Source: Chryseobacterium lactis
GTDB lineage: Bacteria; Bacteroidota; Bacteroidia; Flavobacteriales; Weeksellaceae
Assembly (NCBI RefSeq): GCF_003815875.1
Contig: NZ_CP033924.1
Coordinates: 3,100,001 to 3,164,000 of the forward strand
Direction of reading: 5' to 3'
DNA length: 64,000 nt
Of this stretch, positions 7,670-16,557 are shown piece by piece (position 1 is the first letter of the stretch; the number at the start of each line of letters is the position of its first letter). The notes under the pieces were generated by a model, which was not told the DNA's origin, did not search any database, and saw only the letters and a program-made list of their open reading frames with translations. The position numbers and the translations under genes were made by a program.

Positions 7670-9208
7670 TTAATCAAAGTCAGAATGTAAATGCTCTTCC
7701 AGAATGTAAGTTGGGTTTTCATCATAGAACAGATCGTTGCCGGCATCTCCAAGGATCTTCGTATCCTGCATCAGTTTTCCGTCTGCATTATATACCTTTA
7801 GCATAACCCATTTTCCGCTTCGTTCAATTTCCTTAGAGCCATTGGCTGTTTTTAATTTGATTTTTCCGCTTTGAAGAATACCTTCTTTTACAGAGGCTTT
7901 ATTCACCGGTTTCCCCTTTACATATTGCACAACCTGCGCTGTAAAGCTGTAATCATCATTTCCATCCTCACTTACCGGCTGATTAAAGGTGTATAGAATT
8001 ACTCCTTTATGATCATAAATAGTACCGTCGTAGGCATCTTGTTTAGCATTTAATTTTTTCTCCGATTTGAGCTTTTTTTCCTCAGAATAAGCTTTTAAGT
8101 TGACTAAAACGCCATCTTTAAATTGTCTTTCATTTTGCCCTTCATAAGCAGTACCATTGAAAGGAAGATCATCTTTATACGTTAGTGTTGATTTTAATTT
8201 TCCATCGGGAGTATAATATTTAATCTCCTGAGTTGAGCCGTCTTTTAAGAATGTTTCACTTGAAAGTTTTCCATCTTCATCAAAATATTTACTAGTTACA
8301 ATCGAACCGCTTTTGTAGATATCAATTGATGAAACCAAAGTATTCTCATAATTAAGCTGATAATCTTCACCATCCATTGGGCTGTAGGTATCATTTGCCT
8401 TGTCATACTGATATACAAGATGTCCTAGCTTTTTTCCAGCCTCGTCATAGGTTGTTTTATAGCCGTCTTTTTTATTCCTTTTCTGCTCCTGTAAAACCTT
8501 TCCGTTCTTGCTGTATATTACCCCTTCTTTTATACTGCCGTCACTCTTATGTTTTTCGAGTTTAGAAACTCTCATCGGATTGTAATAATACTCGACCAGA
8601 GTACTTTCACTGTCTGATGCTGAAGTAGAACTACCAAGATATTTTCCTTTTTCACCGTAGTATTTGGTTTCGTAGTTGCTGTCTTTGCCCATGATCGTTT
8701 CATAACGAATCCCTTTAATATCTTCATCATAGATAGTTGTTTTTACTGGTGAAGAATTTTCATAAGTAGTAATACTGTTGTAATAATATTCGTTTTCGGG
8801 ATCTTTATAGCCGAAAGATTTTCCACTGAAAGTGCCATCAGCTTTATAAACCATATCTTCTAACAGTTTCCCAGCGGCATCGTAAGATTGGGAAGAGCCA
8901 AGCTGTTTGCCATTGGAAAATGTTGTAGCACTTATTATCTTTCCTTCAGGAGTGTACCACGTTACTTTACCGTCAAAAACTTCATTGTTTGGGGTTGTGT
9001 CGGAAGCTAGACCTTCCATTTGGAGCTTTCCGTCTTTGTAAAAATCTTTGATCAGAGTGAGTTTACCCTTAGGGGAAGTTTCACGATAATATTCCATTTT
9101 ATCCTGGGTCGTCTTTTCCCAGTTCTCATCAAAATAAGTTTTTTCCTGTGCATATACGTTGATACTGAGTACTAATGCAAGTAACGCCGACGTAAGTAAT
9201 TTTTTCAT
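7670..9208 (-). CDS. secreted YwqK/MORN-like repeat protein
   Basis: 512 residues with a signal peptide (LLTSALLALVLSINVYAQ, cleaved near residue 21). Most of the chain is made of irregular ~20-25-residue units of the type Y(y/t)xxGKLxxxxxYKDG, for example YKDGKLQMEGLA, YTPEGKIISATTF, YDAAGKLLEDMVY, YTPDGKLKSTLTYKDD and YNADGKLMQDTKIL. These resemble the YwqK antitoxin/MORN-like beta-hairpin repeats common in exported Bacteroidota proteins. There is no catalytic motif and no T9SS tail. Despite the family name I see no toxin partner nearby. Function unknown. Confidence 0.75.
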   Translation of the reverse strand: MKKLLTSALLALVLSINVYAQEKTYFDENWEKTTQDKMEYYRETSPKGKLTLIKDFYKDGKLQMEGLASDTTPNNEVFDGKVTWYTPEGKIISATTFSNGKQLGSSQSYDAAGKLLEDMVYKADGTFSGKSFGYKDPENEYYYNSITTYENSSPVKTTIYDEDIKGIRYETIMGKDSNYETKYYGEKGKYLGSSTSASDSESTLVEYYYNPMRVSKLEKHKSDGSIKEGVIYSKNGKVLQEQKRNKKDGYKTTYDEAGKKLGHLVYQYDKANDTYSPMDGEDYQLNYENTLVSSIDIYKSGSIVTSKYFDEDGKLSSETFLKDGSTQEIKYYTPDGKLKSTLTYKDDLPFNGTAYEGQNERQFKDGVLVNLKAYSEEKKLKSEKKLNAKQDAYDGTIYDHKGVILYTFNQPVSEDGNDDYSFTAQVVQYVKGKPVNKASVKEGILQSGKIKLKTANGSKEIERSGKWVMLKVYNADGKLMQDTKILGDAGNDLFYDENPTYILEEHLHSDFD

Positions 9209-9589
9209 TAAGTTTGATTTTTATGTTCTGAATTATTTGGTTTTTTTATATTGAAAGTTGATGACCATGAACAGCCAAAAGAAGAAGAGCAGGAATTAAT
9301 CGCTGCAAAATAACTTTTACATTAATATTGTGTTTAAAATAAATTACTTCCAAAGACTGAAAATAGGTAAGAGTTTTTCGATTTGGAGGCTCAAATATAA
9401 GTCTATTTGATGAGAAATATATAAAAAAATGAACAGACTTGTTCATTTTTGTGATTAATATTTTGATTATAAGACTTTTAAATATTGAAGTATGATGTTT
9501 TATTAATGCTCTCTTTTCGGGATTATTTCTGATCATAGGATATCAAAGAAAATTTATTAAATTTAGGCAATAGAAAATCTAATATTATC
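9209..9589. other. intergenic region without a recognisable gene
   Basis: 381 bp between the divergent YwqK-like gene and scoA. It is strongly AT-rich and I find no RNA gene, repeat copy or terminator in it. Open frames across it are short or of unlikely composition. The two divergent promoters should be near its ends, but no perfect TAnnTTTG box is obvious. Confidence 0.5.
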
Positions 9590-10291
9590 ATGATAGATAA
9601 AAGAGTAAAAAATGCAAAGGAAGCCATCGACGGAATTAATGATGGAATGACGCTGATGCTTGGCGGATTTGGCCTTTGTGGTATTCCTGAAAACTCAATT
9701 AATGCCTTGGTGGAAAGTGATGTGAAAGATTTGACCTGCATTTCAAACAATGCCGGAGTAGATGATTTCGGACTAGGACTGCTTCTTCACAAAAGACAAA
9801 TAAAAAAAATGATTTCTTCCTACGTAGGAGAAAATGCAGAATTTGAAAGACAAATGCTTTCCGGTGAACTGGATGTTGAATTAACTCCACAAGGGACTTT
9901 AGCAGAAAAATGCAGAGCCGCTCAGGCTGGAATTCCCGCTTTTTATACACCGGCAGGGTATGGAACTGAAATTGCAGAAGAAAAAGAAGTTAAAGAATTT
10001 AAAGGAAAACCTCATATTTTAGAACATGCCTACGATGCAGATTTCTCTATCGTAAAAGCCTGGAAAGGAGACCATGCAGGAAACCTTATATTTAAAGGAT
10101 CTGCCCGAAACTTCAACCATCCGATGGCTGGTGCTGCAAAAATTACCATTGCTGAAGTAGAAGAACTGGTAGCTCCGGGAGAATTAGATCCCAACGAAAT
10201 TCATATCCCGGGGATTATGATCCAGAGAATCTTCCAGGGAGAAAAATTTGAAAAAAGAATCGAGCAGAGAACAGTTCGAACTAAAGAATAA
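9590..10291 (+). CDS. scoA: 3-oxoacid CoA-transferase subunit A
   Basis: 233 residues, full length for the alpha subunit. With subunit B it moves CoA from succinyl-CoA to a 3-oxoacid such as acetoacetate, in ketone-body and fatty-acid breakdown. Family blocks include the N-terminal [18 protein letters not shown], the segment [16 protein letters not shown], the GxxT-type loop [13 protein letters not shown], and [20 protein letters not shown]. The partner scoB starts at 12272, not directly downstream: an ABC transporter gene on the opposite strand lies between the two, and scoA has its own terminator. Confidence 0.95.
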   Translation: MIDKRVKNAKEAIDGINDGMTLMLGGFGLCGIPENSINALVESDVKDLTCISNNAGVDDFGLGLLLHKRQIKKMISSYVGENAEFERQMLSGELDVELTPQGTLAEKCRAAQAGIPAFYTPAGYGTEIAEEKEVKEFKGKPHILEHAYDADFSIVKAWKGDHAGNLIFKGSARNFNHPMAGAAKITIAEVEELVAPGELDPNEIHIPGIMIQRIFQGEKFEKRIEQRTVRTKE

Positions 10292-10314
10292 GGTTAAAAA
10301 ATATTTAAATAAAA

Positions 10315-10346
10315 ACAAAGCGCTGAATTCATATTCAGCGCTTTGT
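10315..10346. terminator. bidirectional terminator between scoA and the ABC exporter
   Basis: Perfect 14-bp stem ACAAAGCGCTGAAT / ATTCAGCGCTTTGT with a 4-base loop. It has an A run before and T-rich sequence after, so it can end both convergent genes. It abuts the stop codon of the ABC gene. Confidence 0.85.
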
Positions 10347-12170
10347 TTATTCCTGTGGAGTAAGTGTTTTTCTTTCTCCGATTTGTTGTCGCCACATGGC
10401 ATAATACAATCCTTTTTCAGCAATTAAATTAACATGGGATCCTGTTTCTATGACTTGTCCACGTTCAAGAACATAGATTTTATCAGCATGCATAATAGTA
10501 CTCAATCGATGGGCAATAAGCACCGTTATTTGTTCTCTTTCCCTGGAGATGTCTTTTATAGTAGTTGTTATTTCCTCTTCAGTAATACTGTCTAAGGCTG
10601 AGGTAGCTTCGTCGAAGATTAATAGATGAGGTTTCCTTAAAAGTGCACGGGCAATGGCAATTCTTTGCTTTTCACCACCACTTAACTTCAAGCCTCCTTC
10701 GCCGATCACTGTTTCTATTCCTTTTTCTGCCCTTTCCAATAATCCGGTACAGCTTGATTTCCGTAAAGCGATGGCCAGTTCCTGCTCTGTAGCCTTAGGG
10801 TTTACAAAAAGAAGATTCTCCTTAATCGTTCCTGCAAAAAGCTGAGTATCCTGAGTCACAAAACCAATCTGATTTCTCAGTTCATCAAAATCAAACTCTT
10901 TCCCATCGATGGTATTATAAAGTATATTTCCTTCCTGAGGCCGGTAAAGTCCTACCAGTAATTTAACCAGGGTACTTTTTCCTGAGCCGCTTGGTCCTAC
11001 GAAAGCTATGGTTTCTCCATTTTTAACGTCAAAAGAAATATTATTTAAAGCCTTATACTGAGCCGACTGATGTTTAAAAGAAACATTTTTAAATTCCAGT
11101 TCTTCGATCGCTCCGATTTGTTTTGGATGTAATGGTTTTTCCTCCACTTCCTTCTTCATTAATCGGTCAAAATTAAAAAGGGACGCTTCAGCCTCACGGT
11201 AAGAAATGATAATATTCCCGATTTCCTGCATAGGCCCGAAAATGAAAAATCCATAGAACATAAGGGACAGATATTGACCGGGAGTCACAATGTTTTTGAA
11301 AATTAAAAATAAAAGAGTTAAGGTAATCATCTGCTGAAGAAAATTAACCATCGTTCCCTGAATAAAACTTAGAGAACGGATACTTTTCACCTTTCTAAGC
11401 TCAAGTCCAAGAATCTTATACGTATTATTATTGAGACGGATAACTTCCTGTTTGGTTAATCCCAAACTTTTAACAATTTCGATATTTCTCAAACTTTCCG
11501 TAGTACTTCCAGCTAATGCCGTTGTTTCCGAAACAATGTTTTTCTGAATGACTTTTATTCTCTTGCTCAGTAAATTGGTCACAAAGGCAATCAAAAAAAT
11601 ACCACAGATATACACCGGCATAATAGACCAATGTAAGCGGATTGCATATACAGAAACGAAAATAATACTTACCAGAATTCCGAAAAATATATTAATAAAA
11701 TTAGTAATAAACTTTACCGTATCTTCTCTTACTTTGGTTAAAATAGACAAGGTTTCACCACTTCTCTGATCTTCAAATTCCTGGTATGGCAATGCCATGG
11801 AATGTTGCAAACCATCTGTAAAGATTTTAGCCCCAAACTTCTGGGTAATCACACTTACCACATAATCCTGAAAAGCTTTGGCAATACGGCTTATCATGGC
11901 TGTTCCGATAAGCAGTCCTAAAAAATAAAAAGCCCCGTGATATACACCGGTTCCGTATAAATATTCATTCAGATTTCTTGATAAAAGCTTTTCCTTATCA
12001 AAAAAGTTAGGATGCGTAACCAGCTGATCCAGGATATTTCCTGTAATAGCCGGAGCAAATAAAGAAAAAACCTGATTGATAGTGGCCAAAAATAAAGAAA
12101 TAGCAATCAGCCACTGATAAGGTTTAAGATATTTAAAAAGTATTTTCATTCTGTTAAAATAATGAGGCAA
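10347..12170 (-). CDS. ABC exporter, fused permease and ATPase (MsbA/MDR-like)
   Basis: 607-residue half-transporter that should work as a homodimer in the inner membrane. Residues ~15-320 are a six-helix ABC type 1 exporter domain. Residues ~350-590 are the nucleotide-binding domain with Walker A GPSGSGKST (~390), Q-loop GFVTQDTQLF, signature LSGGEKQR (~495), Walker B LLIFDEATSALDS (~513) and H-loop IAHRLST. The substrate (lipid, peptide or drug) cannot be told. It lies in opposite orientation between scoA and scoB. Confidence 0.92.
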   Translation of the reverse strand: MPHYFNRMKILFKYLKPYQWLIAISLFLATINQVFSLFAPAITGNILDQLVTHPNFFDKEKLLSRNLNEYLYGTGVYHGAFYFLGLLIGTAMISRIAKAFQDYVVSVITQKFGAKIFTDGLQHSMALPYQEFEDQRSGETLSILTKVREDTVKFITNFINIFFGILVSIIFVSVYAIRLHWSIMPVYICGIFLIAFVTNLLSKRIKVIQKNIVSETTALAGSTTESLRNIEIVKSLGLTKQEVIRLNNNTYKILGLELRKVKSIRSLSFIQGTMVNFLQQMITLTLLFLIFKNIVTPGQYLSLMFYGFFIFGPMQEIGNIIISYREAEASLFNFDRLMKKEVEEKPLHPKQIGAIEELEFKNVSFKHQSAQYKALNNISFDVKNGETIAFVGPSGSGKSTLVKLLVGLYRPQEGNILYNTIDGKEFDFDELRNQIGFVTQDTQLFAGTIKENLLFVNPKATEQELAIALRKSSCTGLLERAEKGIETVIGEGGLKLSGGEKQRIAIARALLRKPHLLIFDEATSALDSITEEEITTTIKDISREREQITVLIAHRLSTIMHADKIYVLERGQVIETGSHVNLIAEKGLYYAMWRQQIGERKTLTPQE

Positions 12171-12271
12171 AATTACAGATATTATTTTAACTAACAGTGT
12201 TAATTGTTATCTACGACAAAGCCCTTTTATATTCAGTTGAAAATAATTAAATTGCAGTCTAAGTTTTTATT

Positions 12272-12925
12272 ATGCTTACAAAAGAACAAATTGCCAAAAG
12301 AATTTCAAAAGAACTGAAAGATCGTTATTATGTAAACCTGGGAATCGGTATTCCTACTTTGGTTGCCAATTATGTACCGGAAGGTATCTCCGTAGAATTC
12401 CAAAGTGAAAACGGAGTCCTTGGAATGGGACCTTTTCCTTTCGAAGGAGAAGAAGATGCAGATATCATTAATGCAGGAAAACAAACGATTACCATTCTGC
12501 CCGGAGGATCATTTTTTGATTCAGCATTCAGCTTTGGGATGATTCGCGGACAAAAGGTAGACCTTACCATCCTTGGCGCCATGGAAGTTTCAGAAAAGGG
12601 AGATATTGCCAACTGGAAAATTCCAGGAAAAATGGTGAAAGGAATGGGAGGAGCAATGGATCTGGTAGCTTCTGCGGAAAATATTATCGTTGCCATGATG
12701 CATGTAAATAAAGCAGGAGAAAGTAAAATTCTTAAAAAATGTACCCTTCCGCTTACAGGCGTCAATTGTGTAAAAAGAGTGGTTACTGAATTAGCGGTAT
12801 TGGATGTTACTCCGGAAGGATTCAAATTGGTGGAAAGAGCACCGGGAGTTTCGGTTGAACATATCATCAACTCTACAGAAGCAGATCTGATCATTGAAGG
12901 TGAAATTCCTGAAATGCAATTTTAA
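12272..12925 (+). CDS. scoB: 3-oxoacid CoA-transferase subunit B
   Basis: 217 residues, full length for the beta subunit, which carries the catalytic glutamate. That residue is Glu46 in the SENGVLGMGPFP block and forms the covalent CoA thioester. Other family blocks are YYVNLGIGIPTLVANYVP at the N-terminus, LPGGSFFDSAFSFGMIRG, and IPGKMVKGMGGAMDLV. It is the partner of scoA at 9590, separated from it by about 2 kb holding an opposite-strand ABC exporter. It must therefore have its own promoter in 12171-12271. Confidence 0.95.
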   Translation: MLTKEQIAKRISKELKDRYYVNLGIGIPTLVANYVPEGISVEFQSENGVLGMGPFPFEGEEDADIINAGKQTITILPGGSFFDSAFSFGMIRGQKVDLTILGAMEVSEKGDIANWKIPGKMVKGMGGAMDLVASAENIIVAMMHVNKAGESKILKKCTLPLTGVNCVKRVVTELAVLDVTPEGFKLVERAPGVSVEHIINSTEADLIIEGEIPEMQF

Positions 12926-12933
12926 ATAAAATT

Positions 12934-12962
12934 AAAACCTTGTCACTGACCAGGTTTTTTTT
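12934..12962 (+). terminator. terminator of scoB
   Basis: AAAACCT / AGGTTTT stem around TGTCACTGACC, followed by a T run, 8 bp after the scoB stop. Confidence 0.75.
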
Positions 12963-12974
12963 AATGGATTAGTA

Positions 12975-13177
12975 TTGACATAGGAACTCGCAGCGTTAAA
13001 AAAATCAATTCTGTGAACGTTAAGAAAATTCTGGTGTTTGAAGTGCGGGTCCAAAACCGGATAATAAATATAGATTGCTTACCGCACGAGTTTAGAATTT
13101 TTAGAGAATAGAATTTATTTTTAGCGGAGAGATCCGAGTCTTGAATTTTTGTTTCTTTTGTTTCAAGACAAAAGAAA
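12975..13177 (+). repeat. structured intergenic repeat, copy 3 (diverged)
   Basis: Third copy of the ~200-bp element, between scoB and the convergent DUF4197 gene. Sequence identity to copies 1 and 2 is patchy: the ends, AGCGTTAA, GAGTTT and AGTCTTGAATTTTTG are shared. The stems are kept with different bases. AAAATTCT (13025-13032) and GTGCGG (13043-13048) face CCGCAC (13082-13087) and AGAATTTT (13094-13101). The last hairpin is TTTCTTTTG (13152-13160)/CAAAAGAAA (13169-13177). Three adjacent pairs of the GCATGG stem have changed on both sides. No gene is seen in this gap. Confidence 0.8.
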
Positions 13178-13187
13178 AATAATAAAT

Positions 13188-13220
13188 AAAAAAGACTGCT
13201 TCATCAAGAAGTAGTCTTTT
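13188..13220. terminator. bidirectional terminator before the DUF4197 gene end
   Basis: Stem AAAAGACTGCTTC / GAAGTAGTCTTTT (one G-T-type position) with loop ATCAA. The A run on the plus strand gives a U tract on the minus strand, so it most likely ends the minus-strand gene at 13260. Confidence 0.75.
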
Positions 13221-13259
13221 ACATTAAAACAGTTAGTTTTTCAATCTAACTTTTATAGC

Positions 13260-14093
13260 TTACTTATTATCCTGCGCTCCAAAAACCTTCTGTAAAATGC
13301 TTGTCGTTCTCATAGCAGGCGTATTTCTGATGCCACTTTCTTTCTGGGCAACCATTTTAAAAACCCCGTTGATGGTTTCTGTAGTTACATATTCGTTAAG
13401 GTCAGTGGTTACCGATTGCCCTGTAAACGTATTGTATTTTGAGATCAGATTTTTCCATACGGTATCGGCACCTACTTTACCTAGCGAAGCTTTTACTTTT
13501 GGCTGGAAAGCGGTGAATAACTGGCTCTGGGTTTTGGTTTGTAAATAATTGGTTGCTGCGTTATCAGTTCCTAATAAGATGTTTTTAGCATCAGTTATGG
13601 TCATGGAAGTAATAGCGTTGGTAAAAATTGGAGCAGCCTCCGTTACAGCATCTTCAGCAGCTCTGTTTAGTAATTTTACTCCTTCATCAGCAAGACTTCC
13701 CATACCGATAGAACGTAATGTTGTATCGATTTTTCTTAGTTTTTCAGGCATTAAAATCTTTACCGCTTCATTTTTCAGAAAGCCATCTGTTAAGGCCAGT
13801 TTTTTTACGCCGTCAGTCACTCCAAGATTTAAAGCTTCCTTTAATCCTGATGAAATCTGTGTTGAAGTAAGACTTCCCAGATTAACAGGAGAAGTATTAG
13901 AACCGGTTGTAGAAATTCCTGAGGAGGTTGAAGGGTTGGTGGTAGTTGCAGTTGTGGTACCTTTTGTTTTTACGGGATTATCAAGATCAACACCTGTTTT
14001 ATTTTTAACTGTAGACTTTAAGATGTCCAGGAGTTGTGCCTGTGTTGAGATTGAAAACAATAATCCGGCTGCTAGTAAAATGCTTTTTTTCAT
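13260..14093 (-). CDS. DUF4197 domain-containing exported protein
   Basis: 277 residues with a signal peptide (KSILLAAGLLFSISTQAQ). A threonine/serine-rich low-complexity linker spans ~45-75 (TTTATTTNPSTSSG). From ~78 to the end it matches the DUF4197 layout: GLKEALNLGVTDGVKKLALTDGF, EAVKILMPEKLRKID, LLNRAAEDAVTEAAPIF and VWKNLISKYN. DUF4197 proteins are periplasmic and helical, with no known biochemical role. The gene stands alone, with a terminator and a repeat element downstream. Confidence 0.85.
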   Translation of the reverse strand: MKKSILLAAGLLFSISTQAQLLDILKSTVKNKTGVDLDNPVKTKGTTTATTTNPSTSSGISTTGSNTSPVNLGSLTSTQISSGLKEALNLGVTDGVKKLALTDGFLKNEAVKILMPEKLRKIDTTLRSIGMGSLADEGVKLLNRAAEDAVTEAAPIFTNAITSMTITDAKNILLGTDNAATNYLQTKTQSQLFTAFQPKVKASLGKVGADTVWKNLISKYNTFTGQSVTTDLNEYVTTETINGVFKMVAQKESGIRNTPAMRTTSILQKVFGAQDNK

Positions 14094-14284
14094 CGTATTT
14101 TTTTTACAAATTTAAATATTTCTTTTTGTAATGGCTTACACTTAGCAAAAAGCAAACCATAAAAGAAATAGTTGTTTTTTATTATTTTAAGAACAGTAAA
14201 TAGAATGAAATATTGTTGTTTTAAAAAAAATAATAAAAGAGTTTTAAAATTTAATTATATTAGCTTAAACGTTAACAAATTTCC

Positions 14285-16534
14285 ATGGTACGAACAGTTT
14301 TAGCTCTTTTTTTAATGCTTTCAAATGTTGTTTTTTCTCAGAATAGGGAAAAATTAATCCCTTATCCTCAAAATCTACAGACAAAAGATGGAAATTTTAT
14401 TATTCCTGATGTTTTAAAGTTAAATAATGATTTACCTAAAAATGAAACGGAATATTTAAAAAAGCGTCTCAACTCAATTGTAAAATTTCAGGATTCTAAG
14501 AAATCAGAGGCACAATTGGTGTACGTGAAGCTTCCTAAAGCTCCGGCCGGAAAGGAAGAATTTTATAGTCTTGATATTTCTCCCAATCAGATTCAGATAC
14601 AATCTTATACGCCGCAAGGTTATTTTCTGGCGCTTCAGACGTTGATTCAATTATTTGAAGAACACCAGTCGGATAGAAAAATTCCTGCCTTGAAAATTGA
14701 AGATCAACCAAAATTTGCATGGCGCGGAATGCATCTGGATGTTTGCCGTCATTTTTTCACAGTTGATGAGGTGAAGCAGTATATCGACTATTTGGCAATG
14801 TATAAGCTGAATACGTTTCATTGGCATTTGACAGACGATCAGGGATGGAGAATTGAAATTAAAAAATATCCGAAGCTCACTCAGATCGGTTCAAAACGCA
14901 AAGAATCCATGATAGGGGCTTATGCTGATAACACCTTTGACGGAAAGCCCTATGGTCCTTACTTTTATACTCAGGAGCAAATCAAAGAGGTAATACAATA
15001 TGCTCAGGACAGACATATAACTATAGTTCCTGAAATAGAAATGCCGGGACATGCGTTGGCTGCATTGTCAGCTTATCCTGAATTGGCATGTAGTAAAGGT
15101 CCTTTTGAAGCGGCTACAAAATGGGGCGTTTTTGATGATGTTTTTTGTCCTAAAGATGAAACATTTAAGTTCCTGGAAAATGTTCTGAGTGAAGTCATAC
15201 AGCTGTTTCCTTCCCAGTATATTCATATCGGGGGTGATGAATGCCCGAAAACAAGATGGAAAGAATGTGCACATTGCCAGGAATTAATAAAGAAAAACAA
15301 TTTGAAGGACGAACATGGTTTGCAAAGCTATTTTATCCAGAGAATTGAAAAATATGTCAATAGTAAAGGTCGGAAAATTATCGGTTGGGATGAAATCTTA
15401 GAAGGTGGATTAGCTCCCAATGCTGCCGTAATGAGCTGGACAGGGGTGAACGGAGGTATTGAAGCTGCAAAAGCAAAACATTTTGCGGTAATGACTCCTG
15501 GAGCATACTGTTATTTTGACCATTATCAGGGAGATCCGCAATCAGAACCTAATGCTTTTGGAGGTTTTACACCATTAGATAAAGTTTATTCCTACAATCC
15601 GATTCCTGCTGAATTAACTCAGGAGCAGGCAAAATACATCTTAGGGGTACAGGCCAACTTGTGGACTGAGTATATTGATAATTTTAAACAGGTTCAATAT
15701 ATGATATTTCCAAGGTTAATGGCACTTTCAGAAGTAGGATGGGGAACATCGGATCCTAAAAACTATAAAGAGTTTGAAAACAGAGTGATCAGCCAGTTCA
15801 AAGTGTTAGATAAAATGGGAGTGAATTATGCTAAAAGTATTTACAATGTTTCAGGAAAAGTAGTACCGGGCAATAATGGCATTACATATGAGCTGTCGAC
15901 TTCACAAAACTCAAACGGTATCAGATATACGGTTGATGGATCAGAACCAACGATCAATTCAAAAACATATCAGGGTTCTATTTCAATTCCCAAGTCGATG
16001 ACTGTGAAATCAGCTTATTTTGACAACGGCCAGTTGAAAAGTTCAGTTTCTTCCCAGCAATTTACCATATCAAAAACAACCGGTAAAAAAATAAGTCTTG
16101 AAAATCAGCCAAGCGAAAATTATTCATTTGGTGGTGCTGTAACTTTAGTGGATGGGATTATTGGAAATTCCAGACAATTGGGAAAAACATGGCTTGGTTT
16201 TAACGGAAAAGATGTTGTGGCAACTATAGACTTCGGACAAAAAACAAATTTTTCAGGGGTTTATTTTAACACCCTTGAAAATAAAGGAAGCTGGATTCAC
16301 CTTGCCAAATCGGCGAAGATCTTTATTTCCGATGATAATAAAAATTTTAAAATGATTAAAGAAATCGGAAAAGAAGAAATTCAGAATGCTAAAGGAAAAA
16401 TACAGGTAAATGTTGGGAAACAAAGCGCAAAATATATTAAGCTTATCATAGAAAATGCAGGCATAATCCCTGCCGGAAATCCGGGAGCAGATTCTAAAGC
16501 ATGGCTTTTTGTTGATGAAATTGGCGTAAATTAG
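14285..16534 (+). CDS. GH20 beta-N-acetylhexosaminidase
   Basis: 749-residue secreted enzyme that removes terminal GlcNAc or GalNAc from glycans by substrate-assisted catalysis. A signal peptide covers ~1-18 and a GH20b-like domain ~25-140. The catalytic barrel spans ~145-500, with WRGMHLDVCRHFF, HWHLTDDQGWRIEIK and the active-site pair Asp318-Glu319 in HIGGDECP. The C-terminal half has a chitobiase-type Ig-like domain (RYTVDGSEPTINSKTY, ~545-600) and an F5/8-type carbohydrate-binding domain (~615-749). No T9SS tail is seen. The next gene starts 23 bp after its stop. Confidence 0.93.
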   Translation: MVRTVLALFLMLSNVVFSQNREKLIPYPQNLQTKDGNFIIPDVLKLNNDLPKNETEYLKKRLNSIVKFQDSKKSEAQLVYVKLPKAPAGKEEFYSLDISPNQIQIQSYTPQGYFLALQTLIQLFEEHQSDRKIPALKIEDQPKFAWRGMHLDVCRHFFTVDEVKQYIDYLAMYKLNTFHWHLTDDQGWRIEIKKYPKLTQIGSKRKESMIGAYADNTFDGKPYGPYFYTQEQIKEVIQYAQDRHITIVPEIEMPGHALAALSAYPELACSKGPFEAATKWGVFDDVFCPKDETFKFLENVLSEVIQLFPSQYIHIGGDECPKTRWKECAHCQELIKKNNLKDEHGLQSYFIQRIEKYVNSKGRKIIGWDEILEGGLAPNAAVMSWTGVNGGIEAAKAKHFAVMTPGAYCYFDHYQGDPQSEPNAFGGFTPLDKVYSYNPIPAELTQEQAKYILGVQANLWTEYIDNFKQVQYMIFPRLMALSEVGWGTSDPKNYKEFENRVISQFKVLDKMGVNYAKSIYNVSGKVVPGNNGITYELSTSQNSNGIRYTVDGSEPTINSKTYQGSISIPKSMTVKSAYFDNGQLKSSVSSQQFTISKTTGKKISLENQPSENYSFGGAVTLVDGIIGNSRQLGKTWLGFNGKDVVATIDFGQKTNFSGVYFNTLENKGSWIHLAKSAKIFISDDNKNFKMIKEIGKEEIQNAKGKIQVNVGKQSAKYIKLIIENAGIIPAGNPGADSKAWLFVDEIGVN

Positions 16535-16557
16535 CATCAACAGAATTTTACCAATCA

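Noticed and set aside
7670..9208. Toxin-antitoxin pair (YwqK antitoxin)
   Set aside because: The protein is exported and stands alone; there is no neighbouring toxin, so the family name should not be read as a function.
9239..9310. Short acidic frame (LKVDDHEQPKEEEQELIAAK) before scoA
   Set aside because: Composition looks protein-like, but a stop lies ten codons upstream and there is no start or ribosome site; could be a gene remnant but is too short to claim.
12370..12894. 174-codon frame antisense to scoB
   Set aside because: It is fully inside a well-conserved gene; its Ser/Thr/Pro-rich make-up is that of a reverse-strand shadow.
13549..14115. 188-codon frame antisense to the DUF4197 gene
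   Set aside because: Shadow of a real gene whose signal peptide and domain are clear on the other strand.
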